Shown: positions 54,901 through 63,350, counted from the stretch's first letter. The stretch: 64,000 nt of DNA from JACPUW01 sp049115495 (GCA_049115495.1 JAGDZV010000013.1:1-64000), one strand, 5' to 3'. Numbers and translations: made by a program. The notes: generated from the letters alone by a model not told the origin.

Positions 54901-56338
54901 ACGATACGTAACCTAATCTGTTGTGCAGTTTAAACTCACTTTCACTTAGTTTTCTAACGTTGGCAATTACGGCATAATCTACCCCTTTTGAGAAGCTTGG
55001 ATCACTAAAACTTTCTTCGCTCAAAACTGAACTAACCGTGGTTAAACTCCTAGCCCTTTGTTTTTTACCATTGGCGTATAGTACATCGTCAAAAAGTGTA
55101 TTTGCATCGTTTGACGGTCCAGGAAATGCATTACCAGCATTTTCACTAAAAACTACTCCATTGGTGTAATGTAAGTTCGGTTCGCCATTATTATCAAGTC
55201 CTTTTTCGCCCATATCCATAAAGGCCACCATGTTTCTGGTTTCTTGTGGGCGACCATTAAAGTTGGTAACCCAAACCTCGCAACGTGTAATTTGAATTGG
55301 CGACATTACCAATGGTGAATTGCTAGCCCAGTTGTTGTAGTTGTTTCTAAAGTACTGGCTTAAAAAGAAGTGCTTATTGGCATCATATTCATTAGCCGGT
55401 ATATTAAAAGCTGTTTTTTGGGCACCTCCATCTACAGTTATATTCTTTCTTTCGGTTCTCTGGTTTGAAACAACCGCAGAAACGGTTAATCTACCAAACT
55501 GCATGGTGGTTTTAACACCAAAAAGGTTGGAACTACCAGAAATTAACGAACCTTGAACAGGAAGCGCCACATTGCCCGCTTCAACACTTTTTACAATATC
55601 ATCTTCTTCGCCCTGCCAATTTAGTTTTACCTGATTATCAAATTCAAAGTTGGCTTCGGTATCGTAGTTTAGGTTTAAGTTAATCTTATCACCAATTTTA
55701 CCTAATACGTTTAATCTAATCTTTTGGTCAAACTTAAATTGACCATTTCTTTGTGTTCTAACTGACCAAGCTGGGTTTTCTACCTTGTTTATTTCGCCCA
55801 TAAATATGAGCTCAGCGCTTCCCTGTGGTTTTATATCTACAAATTCTTCACCAAATACATCATCGAGCACGCTATTGTCTATCTTAAATTTAAGATCGGC
55901 ATCAGAGTTATTGGTAAAATTGGTGGCTTTGGCCCTGCTTTTGAAATACTCTTTTAAGTAATCGTCATTACTCTTATCAAGGTACTCATCAAGATTATAG
56001 TATTCGCTAGAGCCTAATTGTGTACTGTCACCTAAACTTCGGGTTACTACAAATTTTCCTGTTGCGGTATCGTATACTGTGTTTTTCTTAACATTTTTAG
56101 GGTCATCTAAATCAAGCGAATGACTTTTACCATCTCCCGGCTTTTTTGTGGTATCAATGGGGAATTTTAGCTTTTTCTTAGGGGTATCTGGTCCGTTATC
56201 TTCATTAAAAAGCGCAATATCAAAGGCTCCCGATGGTTTTGATGGATCTAAGACCTTAACCAACTGGGTAATTTGCCCAAAAGCGGCAAAAGATGTAAGT
56301 AAGAACAGCGCCTTGGCTAAATGTGGTAGTTTCTTCAC
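48977..56338 (-). CDS. sprA: Cell-surface protein SprA (Sov), type IX secretion outer-membrane translocon
   Basis: 2453 residues, typical length for SprA/Sov. It is the very large beta-barrel channel through which T9SS clients cross the outer membrane. The signal peptide is KALFLLTSFAAFGQ. Family marks seen include FVDIKPQGSAELIFMGEINKVENPAWSVRTQRNGQFKFDQKI near residue 180, LNLNYDTEANFEFDNQVKL, GSLISGSSNLFGVKT, YLDDFEGSEVPYDLRLG near 860, CGEVWANELRLTDFDQTGGWAANAR near 1510-1540, and closing strands that end in FGFSLRYTLSG. An insert of very basic then very acidic residues (~1927-1965) lies between barrel strands. It follows ruvA by 11 bp and shares its operon with maeB and ruvA. Two sorting-tail proteins in this window are presumed clients. 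Confidence 0.96.
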   Translation of the reverse strand: MKKLPHLAKALFLLTSFAAFGQITQLVKVLDPSKPSGAFDIALFNEDNGPDTPKKKLKFPIDTTKKPGDGKSHSLDLDDPKNVKKNTVYDTATGKFVVTRSLGDSTQLGSSEYYNLDEYLDKSNDDYLKEYFKSRAKATNFTNNSDADLKFKIDNSVLDDVFGEEFVDIKPQGSAELIFMGEINKVENPAWSVRTQRNGQFKFDQKIRLNVLGKIGDKINLNLNYDTEANFEFDNQVKLNWQGEEDDIVKSVEAGNVALPVQGSLISGSSNLFGVKTTMQFGRLTVSAVVSNQRTERKNITVDGGAQKTAFNIPANEYDANKHFFLSQYFRNNYNNWASNSPLVMSPIQITRCEVWVTNFNGRPQETRNMVAFMDMGEKGLDNNGEPNLHYTNGVVFSENAGNAFPGPSNDANTLFDDVLYANGKKQRARSLTTVSSVLSEESFSDPSFSKGVDYAVIANVRKLSESEFKLHNRLGYVSLRTPLPDNAVLAVSFEYTLDGETKQVGEFSRDIPANPSDPNVLFLKMLKSDQIRTDLPLWDLMMKNVYSLGSNRIEQDDFRLEIIYADDESGADLPYIPEAKEPKLNGTQLIKVMGVDKINKQQQPMPDGVFDYVPNLTIDTENGFVFLPVLEPFGDHLYDQFEDKDLANDYVYRALYDSIQQLAIMDAYFNKFFLKGFFKGTSGDEIPLNAFNIQPGSVKVTAGGVELVENQDYRVDYTLGRVKILNESILSSGQQINVSHESNTLFQTMQKSLYGTRMDYKISDDFGLGGTFMHLRERPITQKVNVGDEPLRNTIYGFDGRYRTDSRFLTKMVNRLPLIDTKEESELSINGEFAHLIPGYPKVIGEDGTSYLDDFEGSEVPYDLRLGVINWTLASTPQGQRNLFPNASGIDGDLTNNFKRAKLAWYILDPLFYRDNSLTPSHLRQDVRQLSNHYVREVTQTEVFPQLDRPITQIPTQPTFDLAYFPDERGPYNYDANGLNEDGSLKDPRGNWAGIMRRIETINFDAANIEYVEFWMLDPYIYNPEAEGGDLYFNLGQISEDVLQDSRKAFEHGLPTDGSDDNTVSNEYGKTPTIPNINHAFPNDPSARQFQDVGLDGLGDEEERVNFDTVYLEKIKEQYGENSVAYQNALEDPSGDNYRYFRGSDLDESEMSILDRYKKFSNPEGNSPTPDANGNWPDGYPTSAKVTPDDEDINKDFTLNTTEAYYQYKVSLRPNDMQVGQNYITDILESDVTLKNGVRESVKWYQVKIPIRSFQRKVGPISGFKSIQFMRMFLHGFQDSVVLRFAQLQLIRADWRRYLYDLSQPGEVVTTDPFSNTVFDISTVNIEENSERQPINYVVPPGIIREINANNIQQTQQNEQSLSLLVCNLEDGDARAVFKTTDFDVRQFKKLRMFVHAEGRDLQDDDLTLFIRLGTDLTGHYYEYEFPLKVTPDGTFVDDLIWPLDNEIDLLLEEFYNTKLARDADIHPMTQMYSRMDSENRGLVSVLGNPDLSNLRTIMIGVKNPRASNNRFNPNDDGLPKCGEVWANELRLTDFDQTGGWAANARVKAKLADFAQLDVVGHRNTIGFGGIEQTLLERSQEDESGVDFRSSFALDKFFPQKAGVKLPMYYDYSQKNIRPRFNPLQPDVLLESTLASMGTENRRELLQKVEEVEIRRSLNFVNVSKSRTNVGREAMPWDISNFTGTYKFTETIKRDIFTTFDSTRTYTGILGYQYTFPQSTWQPLKKSLGKYKSLRLLSDFNVNYFPTNFSFQGAVNRKYNTVLFRNNDNVESIVPPNYNKTFQFDRNYAFRWNLTKGLRMNYSANAQSIIDEPEGPISTVKKRDSVLSNFYNLGRPQQFQQSINLNYKIPIDKLPLMNFISASADYKGGYGWQAAPPVADSLGNSISNSAAYSINSQANFIQLYNRSQFLRNVNSGRSNVDRIQKNREKKQKAEEAKKKKEGLDIKPDGEDESEDEEDEDDEYDLVNENFIKVLEGGLRVMMAARSLNVNYQVNEGTQMPGFMPDPQYLGNNFDLSAPGLPFVFGSQEDIRFRAAENGWLTLQENQLNFFNKTFTENLTGNMTLEPIKSFRITIDFNRRFASNLQENFRNQPDPNDPGTPNFIGLGTLETGNLSMSFNTIRTAFIEPVLIHDSATAIFSHHPLVEQFEDNRKVISQRIAAERGITAIDDSTGYAKGYSYFSQDVLVPSFLAAMTGADPNDVELSPFWKVPLPNWRINYNGLSRVGSLKKYFRTVNLNHTYRSTYAINNYTSSLEYERSIATNPEDLERGQDYLSQFQIQQISVSEQFAPLFGIDITWKNNWSTKFEYQRSRTMSFNFTNFQLQEMFQKSIVVGIGYRTKELTMPFKYQGKKWVLENDFNFRCDISIRENRQSLWVLDGDVLSTPFPDEEEDNNQTVSGNRLVNIAPTIDYAIDKNLTLRIFYTRNVTVPFISEAFPRKNTTFGFSLRYTLSG

Positions 56339-56349
56339 TTTAAGCTTTA

Positions 56350-56937
56350 CTATATAGCTTTTAAGGTGTATTTGATCAATTGCTCTACGGTAAGATCTTC
56401 GCCCGAGTGTTTCTTTAATACGGCTCCTAGGGCTTTTTCGGCTGCATTTCTTGCGAATCCTAACATTACTAGGGCTGCAATTGCTTCTTCTCTTCTTGCA
56501 TCAGAGGCTTGTAGTACATCAAGTTGTGTACCGCCAGTTTTCATCACTTTATCTTGTAACTCAAGTACCATACGTTGTGCTGTTTTTGCACCAATTCCTT
56601 TAACGGATTTGAGTAACGGAACATTGCCTGTACTTATTGCACCTACCACTTCATTTGGCGATAAAGTTGAAAGTACTGTACGCGCCGTGTTAGGACCAAT
56701 ACCCGAAACCGTAATCATGAGCTCAAAAATGGCTTTCTCTTCTTTATCGGCAAAGCCATACAACGAAAGTGCGTCTTCTTTTACCCATAAGTAGGTAAAT
56801 AGCACCACCTTTTTGTTGCTGCTAATTTTCTCGTAGGTATTTAGCGATATGCTTAGATCGTAGCCTACCCCTCCTACATCAACCAGTGCATTAGTTGGAC
56901 TACACTCTACCAAATCGCCTCTTAAATATCCGTACAT
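56350..56937 (-). CDS. ruvA: Holliday junction branch migration complex subunit RuvA
   Basis: 195 residues. Domain I is an OB fold (MYGYLRGDLVECSPTNALVDVGGVGYDLSISLNTY). Domain II has two helix-hairpin-helix motifs, ITVSGIGPNTARTVLSTL and KSVKGIGAKTAQRMVLEL. Domain III (~145-195; REEAIAALVMLGFARNAAEKAL) contacts RuvB. RuvA binds the four-way junction and loads RuvB for branch migration. It lies 2 bp after maeB and 11 bp before sprA, so the three are one operon. Confidence 0.97.
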   Translation of the reverse strand: MYGYLRGDLVECSPTNALVDVGGVGYDLSISLNTYEKISSNKKVVLFTYLWVKEDALSLYGFADKEEKAIFELMITVSGIGPNTARTVLSTLSPNEVVGAISTGNVPLLKSVKGIGAKTAQRMVLELQDKVMKTGGTQLDVLQASDARREEAIAALVMLGFARNAAEKALGAVLKKHSGEDLTVEQLIKYTLKAI

Positions 56938-56939
56938 AG

Positions 56940-59219
56940 CTATTTTGATTTTTTTGCTTGAAGTATTTGGGCATCCATTGCGGCCACAGCGGCCACATTT
57001 ACAATTTCTCTAACTGAACATCCCATCTGAAGCACGTGCACACTTTTATTCATTCCTAACAATAATGGGCCAATGGCTTCAACCCCACCTAGCTCTTGCA
57101 ATAGCTTGTAAGCAATATTGCCTGAAGACAAATTGGGGAATATAAGCACGTTAACTTTTTTATCTACTAGAGTACTAAAAGGGAAATGCTCTTTTAAAAG
57201 ATCCTTATTAAGTGCAAAATTGGCTTGCATTTCTCCATCAACGAGTAGCTCAGGGTGTTTTTGACGAAGAATCTCTGCTGCCTTTGCCATTTTTCTACTG
57301 GTTTTTGTTTCAGCTGATCCAAAGTTTGAATATGAAAGCAAGGCCACCCTAGGTTCCATATCAAAATGCTTGGCTGCCCTTGCAATTAGTTCAGTAATTT
57401 GAACAATGGCGTCAACATCAGGATTTGAATTTACGGTAGGATCACCTAGGAAGATAACCCCCTTTTTGGTAAGTAAAATGTACATACCTGCCACTCGCGG
57501 GCAATTAGGCTCAGGCCCAATAATCTGCAGTGCTGGTCTTATCACATCAGCATACTTTCTATCATGGCCTGTTACCACCGCATCGGCATCACCATTTTCT
57601 ACCATTGCAAAAGCAAAGTAGTTTCTGGTTTTCATGGTTTTTATAGCTTCGTGTAGCGTGTAGCCTTTTCTTTTCCTTTTCTGATATAGTATTTCACCAT
57701 ATTTAGCCTTTAGATCATCATTGTCCATTGGCTCTATAATCTCAATACCTTCAAGGTCAAGATTATTCTTCTCAATAAGCTTTTTTATGCGGTTTTCGCT
57801 ACCTAATAATACAGGAATGGCCAAACCTTCATCGTGCAATGTTTGTGCGGCCATTAAAACCGAAATATTATCTCCCTCAGGAAAAACAATGCGCTTTACA
57901 TCTTTTCTAGCCCTGTTGTAAACCACCCTCATAAGCTGATTCTCATTACCCATGCGCTGTTGCAAATCAATTTCGTATTGCTCCCAATTGGTAATGGGCT
58001 CTTTGGCAATACCTGATTCTACTGCTGCCTTAGCCACGGCCGGTGCTACGGTTGATATAAGTCTAGGATCGAGCGGTTTTGGTATTAAATACTCAGGACC
58101 AAAACTCATGTCGGGTTTGTTGTATGCTAGTTTTACAATTTCAGGTACTGGTTTTTTGGCCAGCTCGGCAATTGCCTTTACTGCAGCAAGTTTCATTTCT
58201 TCATTTATTCCTGAAGATCTGACATCTAGTGCGCCTCTAAAAATGAAAGGAAAACCTAAAACATTATTTACTTGGTTAGGATTATCACTTCGCCCTGTTG
58301 CCATAATCACATCTTTTCTGGTTCTCATGGCCAAATTGTACCTAATCTCAGGATCAGGATTTGCCAAAGCAAAAACAATTGGGTTTGGAGCCATATTTTT
58401 TAGTGCCTCGGCCGAAAGCACATCGCCTTTGCTAAGCCCTAGAAAAAAATCTGCTCCGTTAAGGGCATCTTCTAAGGTTCTTTTGTTGGTTGTAACAGCA
58501 AACTCTTGCTTTAATGCACTAAGATCTTCTCTTTGGTTATGAATTACCCCCTTGCTATCAAGCATAATTATGTTTTCGGCCTTTACACCCAATTGCATTA
58601 TTAGCCTAGTGCAAGAAACCGCGCTGGCACCAGCCCCATTTACCACCATTTTTAGAGTGGAAATGTCTTTACCCGAAACTTCTAATGCGTTGAGCAATCC
58701 TGCTGCCGAAATAATTGCTGTACCATGTTGATCATCGTGCATTACCGGAATGTTCAATTCCTTTTTTAACCTTGTTTCGATTTCAAAACAGTCTGGTGCT
58801 GCAATATCTTCAAGGTTTATACCCCCAAAAGTTGGTTCTAATGCCTTAACTACACTTATAAATTCTTCTATATTTTTTGTATCCAATTCAAGGTCAAAAA
58901 CATCAATATCTGCAAATACTTTAAAAAGCACGCCTTTACCCTCCATTACGGGCTTTGATGCTTCTGGCCCTATATCACCAAGACCTAAAACCGCCGTTCC
59001 GTTTGATATTACGGCAACTAAGTTTCCTTTGGCAGTGTATTTATAAACGTCGCTTTTGTTTTTGGCAATTTCTTTACAAGGTTCTGCCACTCCTGGTGAG
59101 TAAGCCAATGCCAAATCGCGCTGTGTATTGGTAGGTTTTGAAGATATTACTTCAATTTTTCCGGGTCTGCCTTGACTGTGATAGTTTAAGGCATCTTTGG
59201 TACGTACTTTTTTAGCCAT
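56940..59219 (-). CDS. maeB: NADP-dependent malic enzyme with C-terminal phosphotransacetylase-like domain
   Basis: 759 residues from ATG 59219. A longer frame to 59246 is rejected because its extra start overlaps the promoter -7 box at 59244-59251. Residues ~1-410 are the malic enzyme: RDLALAYSPGVAEPCKEIAKN, the Asp/Glu metal segment, MHDDQHGTAIISAAGLLNAL and NAD(P) loop VVNGAGASAVSC. Residues ~425-759 are a Pta-like domain: RIVFPEGDNISVLMAAQTL, DAVVTGHDRKYADVIRPAL and GDPTVNSNPDVDAIVQITE. It converts malate to pyruvate and CO2 with NADPH. In E. coli MaeB the Pta domain binds acetyl-CoA and regulates activity. Confidence 0.96.
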   Translation of the reverse strand: MAKKVRTKDALNYHSQGRPGKIEVISSKPTNTQRDLALAYSPGVAEPCKEIAKNKSDVYKYTAKGNLVAVISNGTAVLGLGDIGPEASKPVMEGKGVLFKVFADIDVFDLELDTKNIEEFISVVKALEPTFGGINLEDIAAPDCFEIETRLKKELNIPVMHDDQHGTAIISAAGLLNALEVSGKDISTLKMVVNGAGASAVSCTRLIMQLGVKAENIIMLDSKGVIHNQREDLSALKQEFAVTTNKRTLEDALNGADFFLGLSKGDVLSAEALKNMAPNPIVFALANPDPEIRYNLAMRTRKDVIMATGRSDNPNQVNNVLGFPFIFRGALDVRSSGINEEMKLAAVKAIAELAKKPVPEIVKLAYNKPDMSFGPEYLIPKPLDPRLISTVAPAVAKAAVESGIAKEPITNWEQYEIDLQQRMGNENQLMRVVYNRARKDVKRIVFPEGDNISVLMAAQTLHDEGLAIPVLLGSENRIKKLIEKNNLDLEGIEIIEPMDNDDLKAKYGEILYQKRKRKGYTLHEAIKTMKTRNYFAFAMVENGDADAVVTGHDRKYADVIRPALQIIGPEPNCPRVAGMYILLTKKGVIFLGDPTVNSNPDVDAIVQITELIARAAKHFDMEPRVALLSYSNFGSAETKTSRKMAKAAEILRQKHPELLVDGEMQANFALNKDLLKEHFPFSTLVDKKVNVLIFPNLSSGNIAYKLLQELGGVEAIGPLLLGMNKSVHVLQMGCSVREIVNVAAVAAMDAQILQAKKSK

Positions 59220-59243
59220 ACTGCTCTTTACAGAATAAGCGAG

Positions 59244-59274
59244 CAAAAGTAGCGCAATGGCATTCTATTACAAA
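59244..59274 (-). promoter_or_regulatory. Consensus Bacteroidota promoter for the maeB-ruvA-sprA operon
   Basis: On the minus strand TTTG (59274-59271), 19 bp, then TACTTTTG (59251-59244): an exact fit to TTTG-N19-TAnnTTTG. Transcription would begin about 5-10 bp before 59219, with a leader of roughly 20 nt. Confidence 0.75.
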
Positions 59275-59316
59275 TTAGTGAACCCACAAAGGCTCCATTA
59301 TTCAATTTGAGTATTC

Positions 59317-59324
59317 TAATTTTG
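59317..59324 (+). promoter_or_regulatory. Candidate -7 element for the tandem-repeat outer-membrane protein gene
   Basis: TAATTTTG fits TAnnTTTG and ends 16 bp before the ATG at 59341, supporting that start over the ATG at 59326. A TTTG at the ideal distance is absent. Confidence 0.4.
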
Positions 59325-59340
59325 AATGGAATACGTTAAA

Positions 59341-60756
59341 ATGAAATCTTTCTTTAAGTACGCCGCTTTTTTACTTGTGCTTTTTATTGGTGTAAAGTCT
59401 TACGGGCAAGCTCAAGGTGCAAAAACCATAATTGACATTATGGACCCGCTTGTAGAAGCTAAAAACTGGCATGAAGCCAAAAGAAAAGCAGATGAATTTT
59501 ACTATAACTACCCGCAAAACCCTACGCGTATTGATAGTTTAGAGCGTGTGGCCATAGATCTTTATACCGAAATTATTAATAGAAGGATTTACGAAGAAGA
59601 GAGACTTTGGAGTGAAATTAAGCGTACAGAAAATGAATATAAATGCCGAGATTATTTAAATGAGTATCCGTATGGTAAGTATAGAGACAAGGTAGAAGCC
59701 ATGCTTGAAGACACCCAAGAACTTGATGACTGGAACGAAGCAAAATCAATAAATACTTCCGACTCTTATGATGACTATTTAGATAAATACCCAAATGGGG
59801 AATTTAAGGCTGAAGCCATTGCCGCCAAAGAAAGACTTGACCAAAACGCATACGATTACGCTAAGCGCCTAAACACCATTTATGGCTTTGAAAACTACAT
59901 TAACAAGTTTCCGTATGGAAAATATAAATCTGAAGCACAAGATAAAATTGATGAACTTGAAGAAGATGAAGTTTACAATACAGCCAAAACAAGTAATCAG
60001 CTTGAAGATTATGAAGCCTATATTACAAAATACCCTTATGGTAGGTACGCCACTACAGTAAATAGTGTTTTAAAAAGTTCATATATCTTTTATGGCGATG
60101 ATTATTTCAATAAGAAAGATTACAGTAATGCTAAATATTATTATCAGAAATACATTTCTAGGTATACTTATGATGCAAAAGCCAGTTACGCAAGAACACA
60201 AATTGAAAAATGTGACAGAAAAACTAGGGTTGTAAACCGACCTGATAGGTGGTATTTCTCTTATCACTTTGATGATAGTTTAGGATTTTTTGGGTTTAGT
60301 ACAGGTACAATAAATCAAAGCTCATTAGGCTTTTACACTTCAATGAGAATGAATTTTGGTCATAGGCAGGTCATTTACGATTACTACCCAACATCAAATT
60401 TTGTTGAAGGCATTTGGGATAATGACGATATTACCTTAAACGGCGAGTTTGTTACAGGAAAGTTCTTTTCATCTGTAGGTTTTACTTACGGTATATTTAA
60501 TCCCATGTGGATTTATGGCGGAGTAGGTATGAGCATAACCAATTATTACGTGGGCATTGATAAGTGGTATAGCGATGGCTCACTTTATGAAAACGACTGG
60601 GCCAGAGTAAAAGAGATAAATGGATATGCCCCACATGTAGAAGCAGGACTACAAATGGATCTTTGGGGTTTAAACCTTAGATATGGATTGAGCTACTCTA
60701 CAATGTATGGAATGAGAAATACTTTTGGTATTGGTATTTCGGGAATTAGGTATTAA
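59341..60756 (+). CDS. Outer-membrane protein with tandem YPxGxY helical repeats and C-terminal barrel
   Basis: 471 residues from ATG 59341; an in-frame ATG at 59326 would add MEYVK. The signal peptide is KYAAFLLVLFIGVKSYGQ. Residues ~90-255 hold four helical-hairpin repeats of about 45 residues with the marks YPYGKY, YPNGEF, FPYGKY and YPYGRY, each followed by an A/E-rich helix. They are TPR/Sel1-like in spacing. A further TPR-like hairpin follows (YFNKKDYSNAKYYYQKYI). Residues ~305-471 are rich in aromatic strands (FFGFSTGTINQSSLGFYTSM ... NTFGIGISGIRY) and probably form an eight-stranded barrel. Function is unknown; the periplasmic repeats could bind a partner. Divergent from maeB. Confidence 0.65.
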   Translation: MKSFFKYAAFLLVLFIGVKSYGQAQGAKTIIDIMDPLVEAKNWHEAKRKADEFYYNYPQNPTRIDSLERVAIDLYTEIINRRIYEEERLWSEIKRTENEYKCRDYLNEYPYGKYRDKVEAMLEDTQELDDWNEAKSINTSDSYDDYLDKYPNGEFKAEAIAAKERLDQNAYDYAKRLNTIYGFENYINKFPYGKYKSEAQDKIDELEEDEVYNTAKTSNQLEDYEAYITKYPYGRYATTVNSVLKSSYIFYGDDYFNKKDYSNAKYYYQKYISRYTYDAKASYARTQIEKCDRKTRVVNRPDRWYFSYHFDDSLGFFGFSTGTINQSSLGFYTSMRMNFGHRQVIYDYYPTSNFVEGIWDNDDITLNGEFVTGKFFSSVGFTYGIFNPMWIYGGVGMSITNYYVGIDKWYSDGSLYENDWARVKEINGYAPHVEAGLQMDLWGLNLRYGLSYSTMYGMRNTFGIGISGIRY

Positions 60757-60829
60757 AAGAAAAGTGATACAGGTAAAATATTCAACACTAACTTAAAAAT
60801 CAAACAGCATTGTAAATGTAATATTAGAA

Positions 60830-62059
60830 TTAATAGGTAAAATGACTGTTATATTGATCTTGCAAATAAACCTTGTCGAACTGTGGCTTAAAGTCTAAAA
60901 TATTGGACCTATTATTTTGGCCTACTTCCCTAAGCTCTTCTCGTTCTTTATTATCAAAAATTATCAGTTCGAAATCGAAAACTGGAGTATCTGATTTTTT
61001 AAATACAAAGGTTCCTTCTTTAATAATTATTTCATCATAAGGGCCATAAACGGGCTTCCAATCTTGAAGAATTTCACCATCGAATGATATTAGCATTCTT
61101 TGTACGGAGTAATTTTTCGATGTGGCTCCTCCATTATAAACTTGATTCCAAAAACCAGACCGGGTCCTAGTTACAATTACCAAACCGTACCCAGATTTTC
61201 CATTTAATTCATAAGTATTGTCGTAAATCTTTACAGCAGTAACAGGGAATTTATATCCATTCTTTTCTTTTAATCTGAATGTTTCTTGATACGATGGATT
61301 TAGCATAAAAAATTCTTTACGCCATTTATTCTCATAGGTCATTGGAACATAACCTGTCTCATACATTGTACCGTCGAAATTGCCGAAAGTGCCTATGCTG
61401 GTGTATTCAATCCCTTCAAAAACTCTTTTACCTTTTCTATTTATCCAATAGCATTCAAGATCACCTGATGAATAGGTGCCTTTGCAAACACGCGCTATAC
61501 CTTTTGCATTGAAATGATTAGCTCCTGTGTAATAGGAATCATCATCTGGAAGTACTTTCTCCCCTCGCCTATTTATGAAAAAATATTTTGATTCTGACAA
61601 TTTTACTTTTGCCAAGCCGTGATGAAAACCCCAATTATTTAGCTCTTCAAAATTGGAAACAAGGTGTTTGGCATCATAAATAGGATTTACGATTACTTCT
61701 CCTTCTTTGGTGATAAACCCATATTTCCCATTGCTTTCAGGTAAAGCATGTTTCCACTGGAAAGGATAAAGAAAGAAAAAACCTGTATCAGACCTTGAAC
61801 TAAATTGGACTTTGAATTGGACTTTTACATCATCAAATTCAAAAATCGTATCTCCTCTAAAGTTTTGAACTAAATACTCTTTTGGTGATCCTCCAACCGA
61901 CTTTAGGTGTTCACTCTTGTATTTAAATGTGTAAATCAAATTACCTATGGTTCTTTTTGAATATGCTTCTTTTTGACTTTGAGCGTGGGATGCATTGTAA
62001 ATAATCATCAAAAAAATAACTAAAAGATGATTTAATAAAGAAACCCGTAGCTTCATCAA
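60830..62059 (-). CDS. Secreted WG-repeat protein
   Basis: 409 residues with a signal peptide (LLVIFLMIIYNASHAQ) and two adjacent Met starts. WG-type repeats are visible at ~112-130 (NGKYGFITKEGEVIVNPIYD), with weaker copies at ~160 (KYFFINRRGEKVLPDD) and ~205 (ECYWINRKGKRVFEGIEY). The repeat usually forms beta-hairpins of unknown ligand. Residues ~260-409 are unassigned. It follows the M28 peptidase gene by 22 bp on the same strand, probably in the same transcript. Confidence 0.7.
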   Translation of the reverse strand: MMKLRVSLLNHLLVIFLMIIYNASHAQSQKEAYSKRTIGNLIYTFKYKSEHLKSVGGSPKEYLVQNFRGDTIFEFDDVKVQFKVQFSSRSDTGFFFLYPFQWKHALPESNGKYGFITKEGEVIVNPIYDAKHLVSNFEELNNWGFHHGLAKVKLSESKYFFINRRGEKVLPDDDSYYTGANHFNAKGIARVCKGTYSSGDLECYWINRKGKRVFEGIEYTSIGTFGNFDGTMYETGYVPMTYENKWRKEFFMLNPSYQETFRLKEKNGYKFPVTAVKIYDNTYELNGKSGYGLVIVTRTRSGFWNQVYNGGATSKNYSVQRMLISFDGEILQDWKPVYGPYDEIIIKEGTFVFKKSDTPVFDFELIIFDNKEREELREVGQNNRSNILDFKPQFDKVYLQDQYNSHFTY

Positions 62060-62081
62060 CCTATCAATCTAAATTCAATGC

Positions 62082-63350
62082 CTAATTGGACCAATTTTCA
62101 CACAAATCAACAATAAGCCTAAAAAAATTGTTATAGCCAGCCCAACTTGGTTTGTCAGGCGTGTCGTTGATATCATGGTAATAAGGATACTCACCCAATA
62201 GATAGATAAAAATTGAGCGAACTCCATTCTCAGAGAAGTAGTAATGATCGCTATTAGCCGCTTTGCCGCGGCCTTTAATGGCTGCCATGTATTCTTTATC
62301 GGTATTAATGCTTTTGAGTGTACGCATTACCCCTTTAAATACTCGACCATTTACTACGGTCATACCATCTTGGCCATTGGTAACCAAATCAAGGTTTATG
62401 AGCAAGCTAATTTGCTCAAGCGGGTAAATTGGGTGTTCAACAAAATATTTTGAACCAACTAAACCGGCTTCTTCGCCAGCAAAGGCTATAAACAGCATGT
62501 TGTATTTACGAAGGGAGTCATTTTTGGCATAGAATTTTGCTAAATCGAGCAACATGGCTGCCCCACCTGCATTATCGTTGGTTCCATAAAAACAGGCTTC
62601 TGTTCCCATTCGGCCAAGGTGATCGTAATGCGCCGTAAATACAATGGTAGAATCGGTATTTTTTCCCGGAAGAAAACCAAGTACATTTTGGTTTTGAAAA
62701 CTGGTGATGAGCTCCTGCTCAATGTTTAAGCGAATAGACTTGGCGTTAGCGGGCCACGAACTTTTTAAAACTTCAACCCAAACGCGGTTTTTCACTCTAT
62801 CTCTTACGCTCCATGTTAGTTTTTCGGCTTCTTCTAGGTGCACATATGCGGCAGCGCCCAACTCATTATTAGCGAAAGCTCTACCTACAGCATCATTATT
62901 AATATTTACAATTACGCTATTGCTGTAAACTAAAGCACTTTGGCTCCAATCGTGCTTTTTTATAAAACGCTTAAACTTTCGGAAGCTTTTTAGATGCTTG
63001 GCTTCTAAATAAACCAACTCAAGTTTAAGATTGCTACAACCTTTAGATGACGGTTCTACTTGATAATCAAGCCCCGGTTTTAATTCTTTCCCGTCAATAT
63101 TCACAGATAATGCACCCGGAAAAGTATTTACCGCATGTGTAAAGTCTTGAAATTGTACTTGCTCTAAATCCGCCTTTTCAAATTCTGCCTTTATGAAATT
63201 AGCTGCTTTTTTGCCCCCATTGTTTACATAGCCGCGTCCGTGATATTCTTCTGAAGCCAGAACCTCAACTACAGTTTTTACATAGTCAAGGTTCTGCCCC
63301 CAAATATTTGAAGTAAGTAATAATAGTGCTACTGAAACTACAGCCTTCAC
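62082..63350 (-). CDS. M28-family zinc metallopeptidase (exported)
   Basis: 422 residues with signal peptide KAVVSVALLLLTSNIWGQ. The M28 catalytic domain (~215-420) keeps the zinc and catalytic residues: FTAHYDHLG (His), GTNDNAGGAAMLLDLA (Asp), FIAFAGEEAGLVGSKYF (Glu-Glu), LINLDLVTNG (Asp) and NSDHYYFSENGVRSIFI (His-equivalent segment). The ~190 residues before it resemble a protease-associated-type insert. It should be an aminopeptidase or carboxypeptidase acting outside the cytoplasm. It begins 2 bp after purS, an odd partner, so the link is probably just shared transcription. Confidence 0.9.
   Translation of the reverse strand: MKAVVSVALLLLTSNIWGQNLDYVKTVVEVLASEEYHGRGYVNNGGKKAANFIKAEFEKADLEQVQFQDFTHAVNTFPGALSVNIDGKELKPGLDYQVEPSSKGCSNLKLELVYLEAKHLKSFRKFKRFIKKHDWSQSALVYSNSVIVNINNDAVGRAFANNELGAAAYVHLEEAEKLTWSVRDRVKNRVWVEVLKSSWPANAKSIRLNIEQELITSFQNQNVLGFLPGKNTDSTIVFTAHYDHLGRMGTEACFYGTNDNAGGAAMLLDLAKFYAKNDSLRKYNMLFIAFAGEEAGLVGSKYFVEHPIYPLEQISLLINLDLVTNGQDGMTVVNGRVFKGVMRTLKSINTDKEYMAAIKGRGKAANSDHYYFSENGVRSIFIYLLGEYPYYHDINDTPDKPSWAGYNNFFRLIVDLCENWSN

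Noticed and set aside
49657..55556. Short plus-strand frames within sprA
   Set aside because: Shadows of the sprA coding strand; none has a recognisable domain.
56940..59246. maeB start at 59246
   Set aside because: It would lie inside the promoter -7 element; MAKKVRTKDALNYH at 59219 fits the family start.
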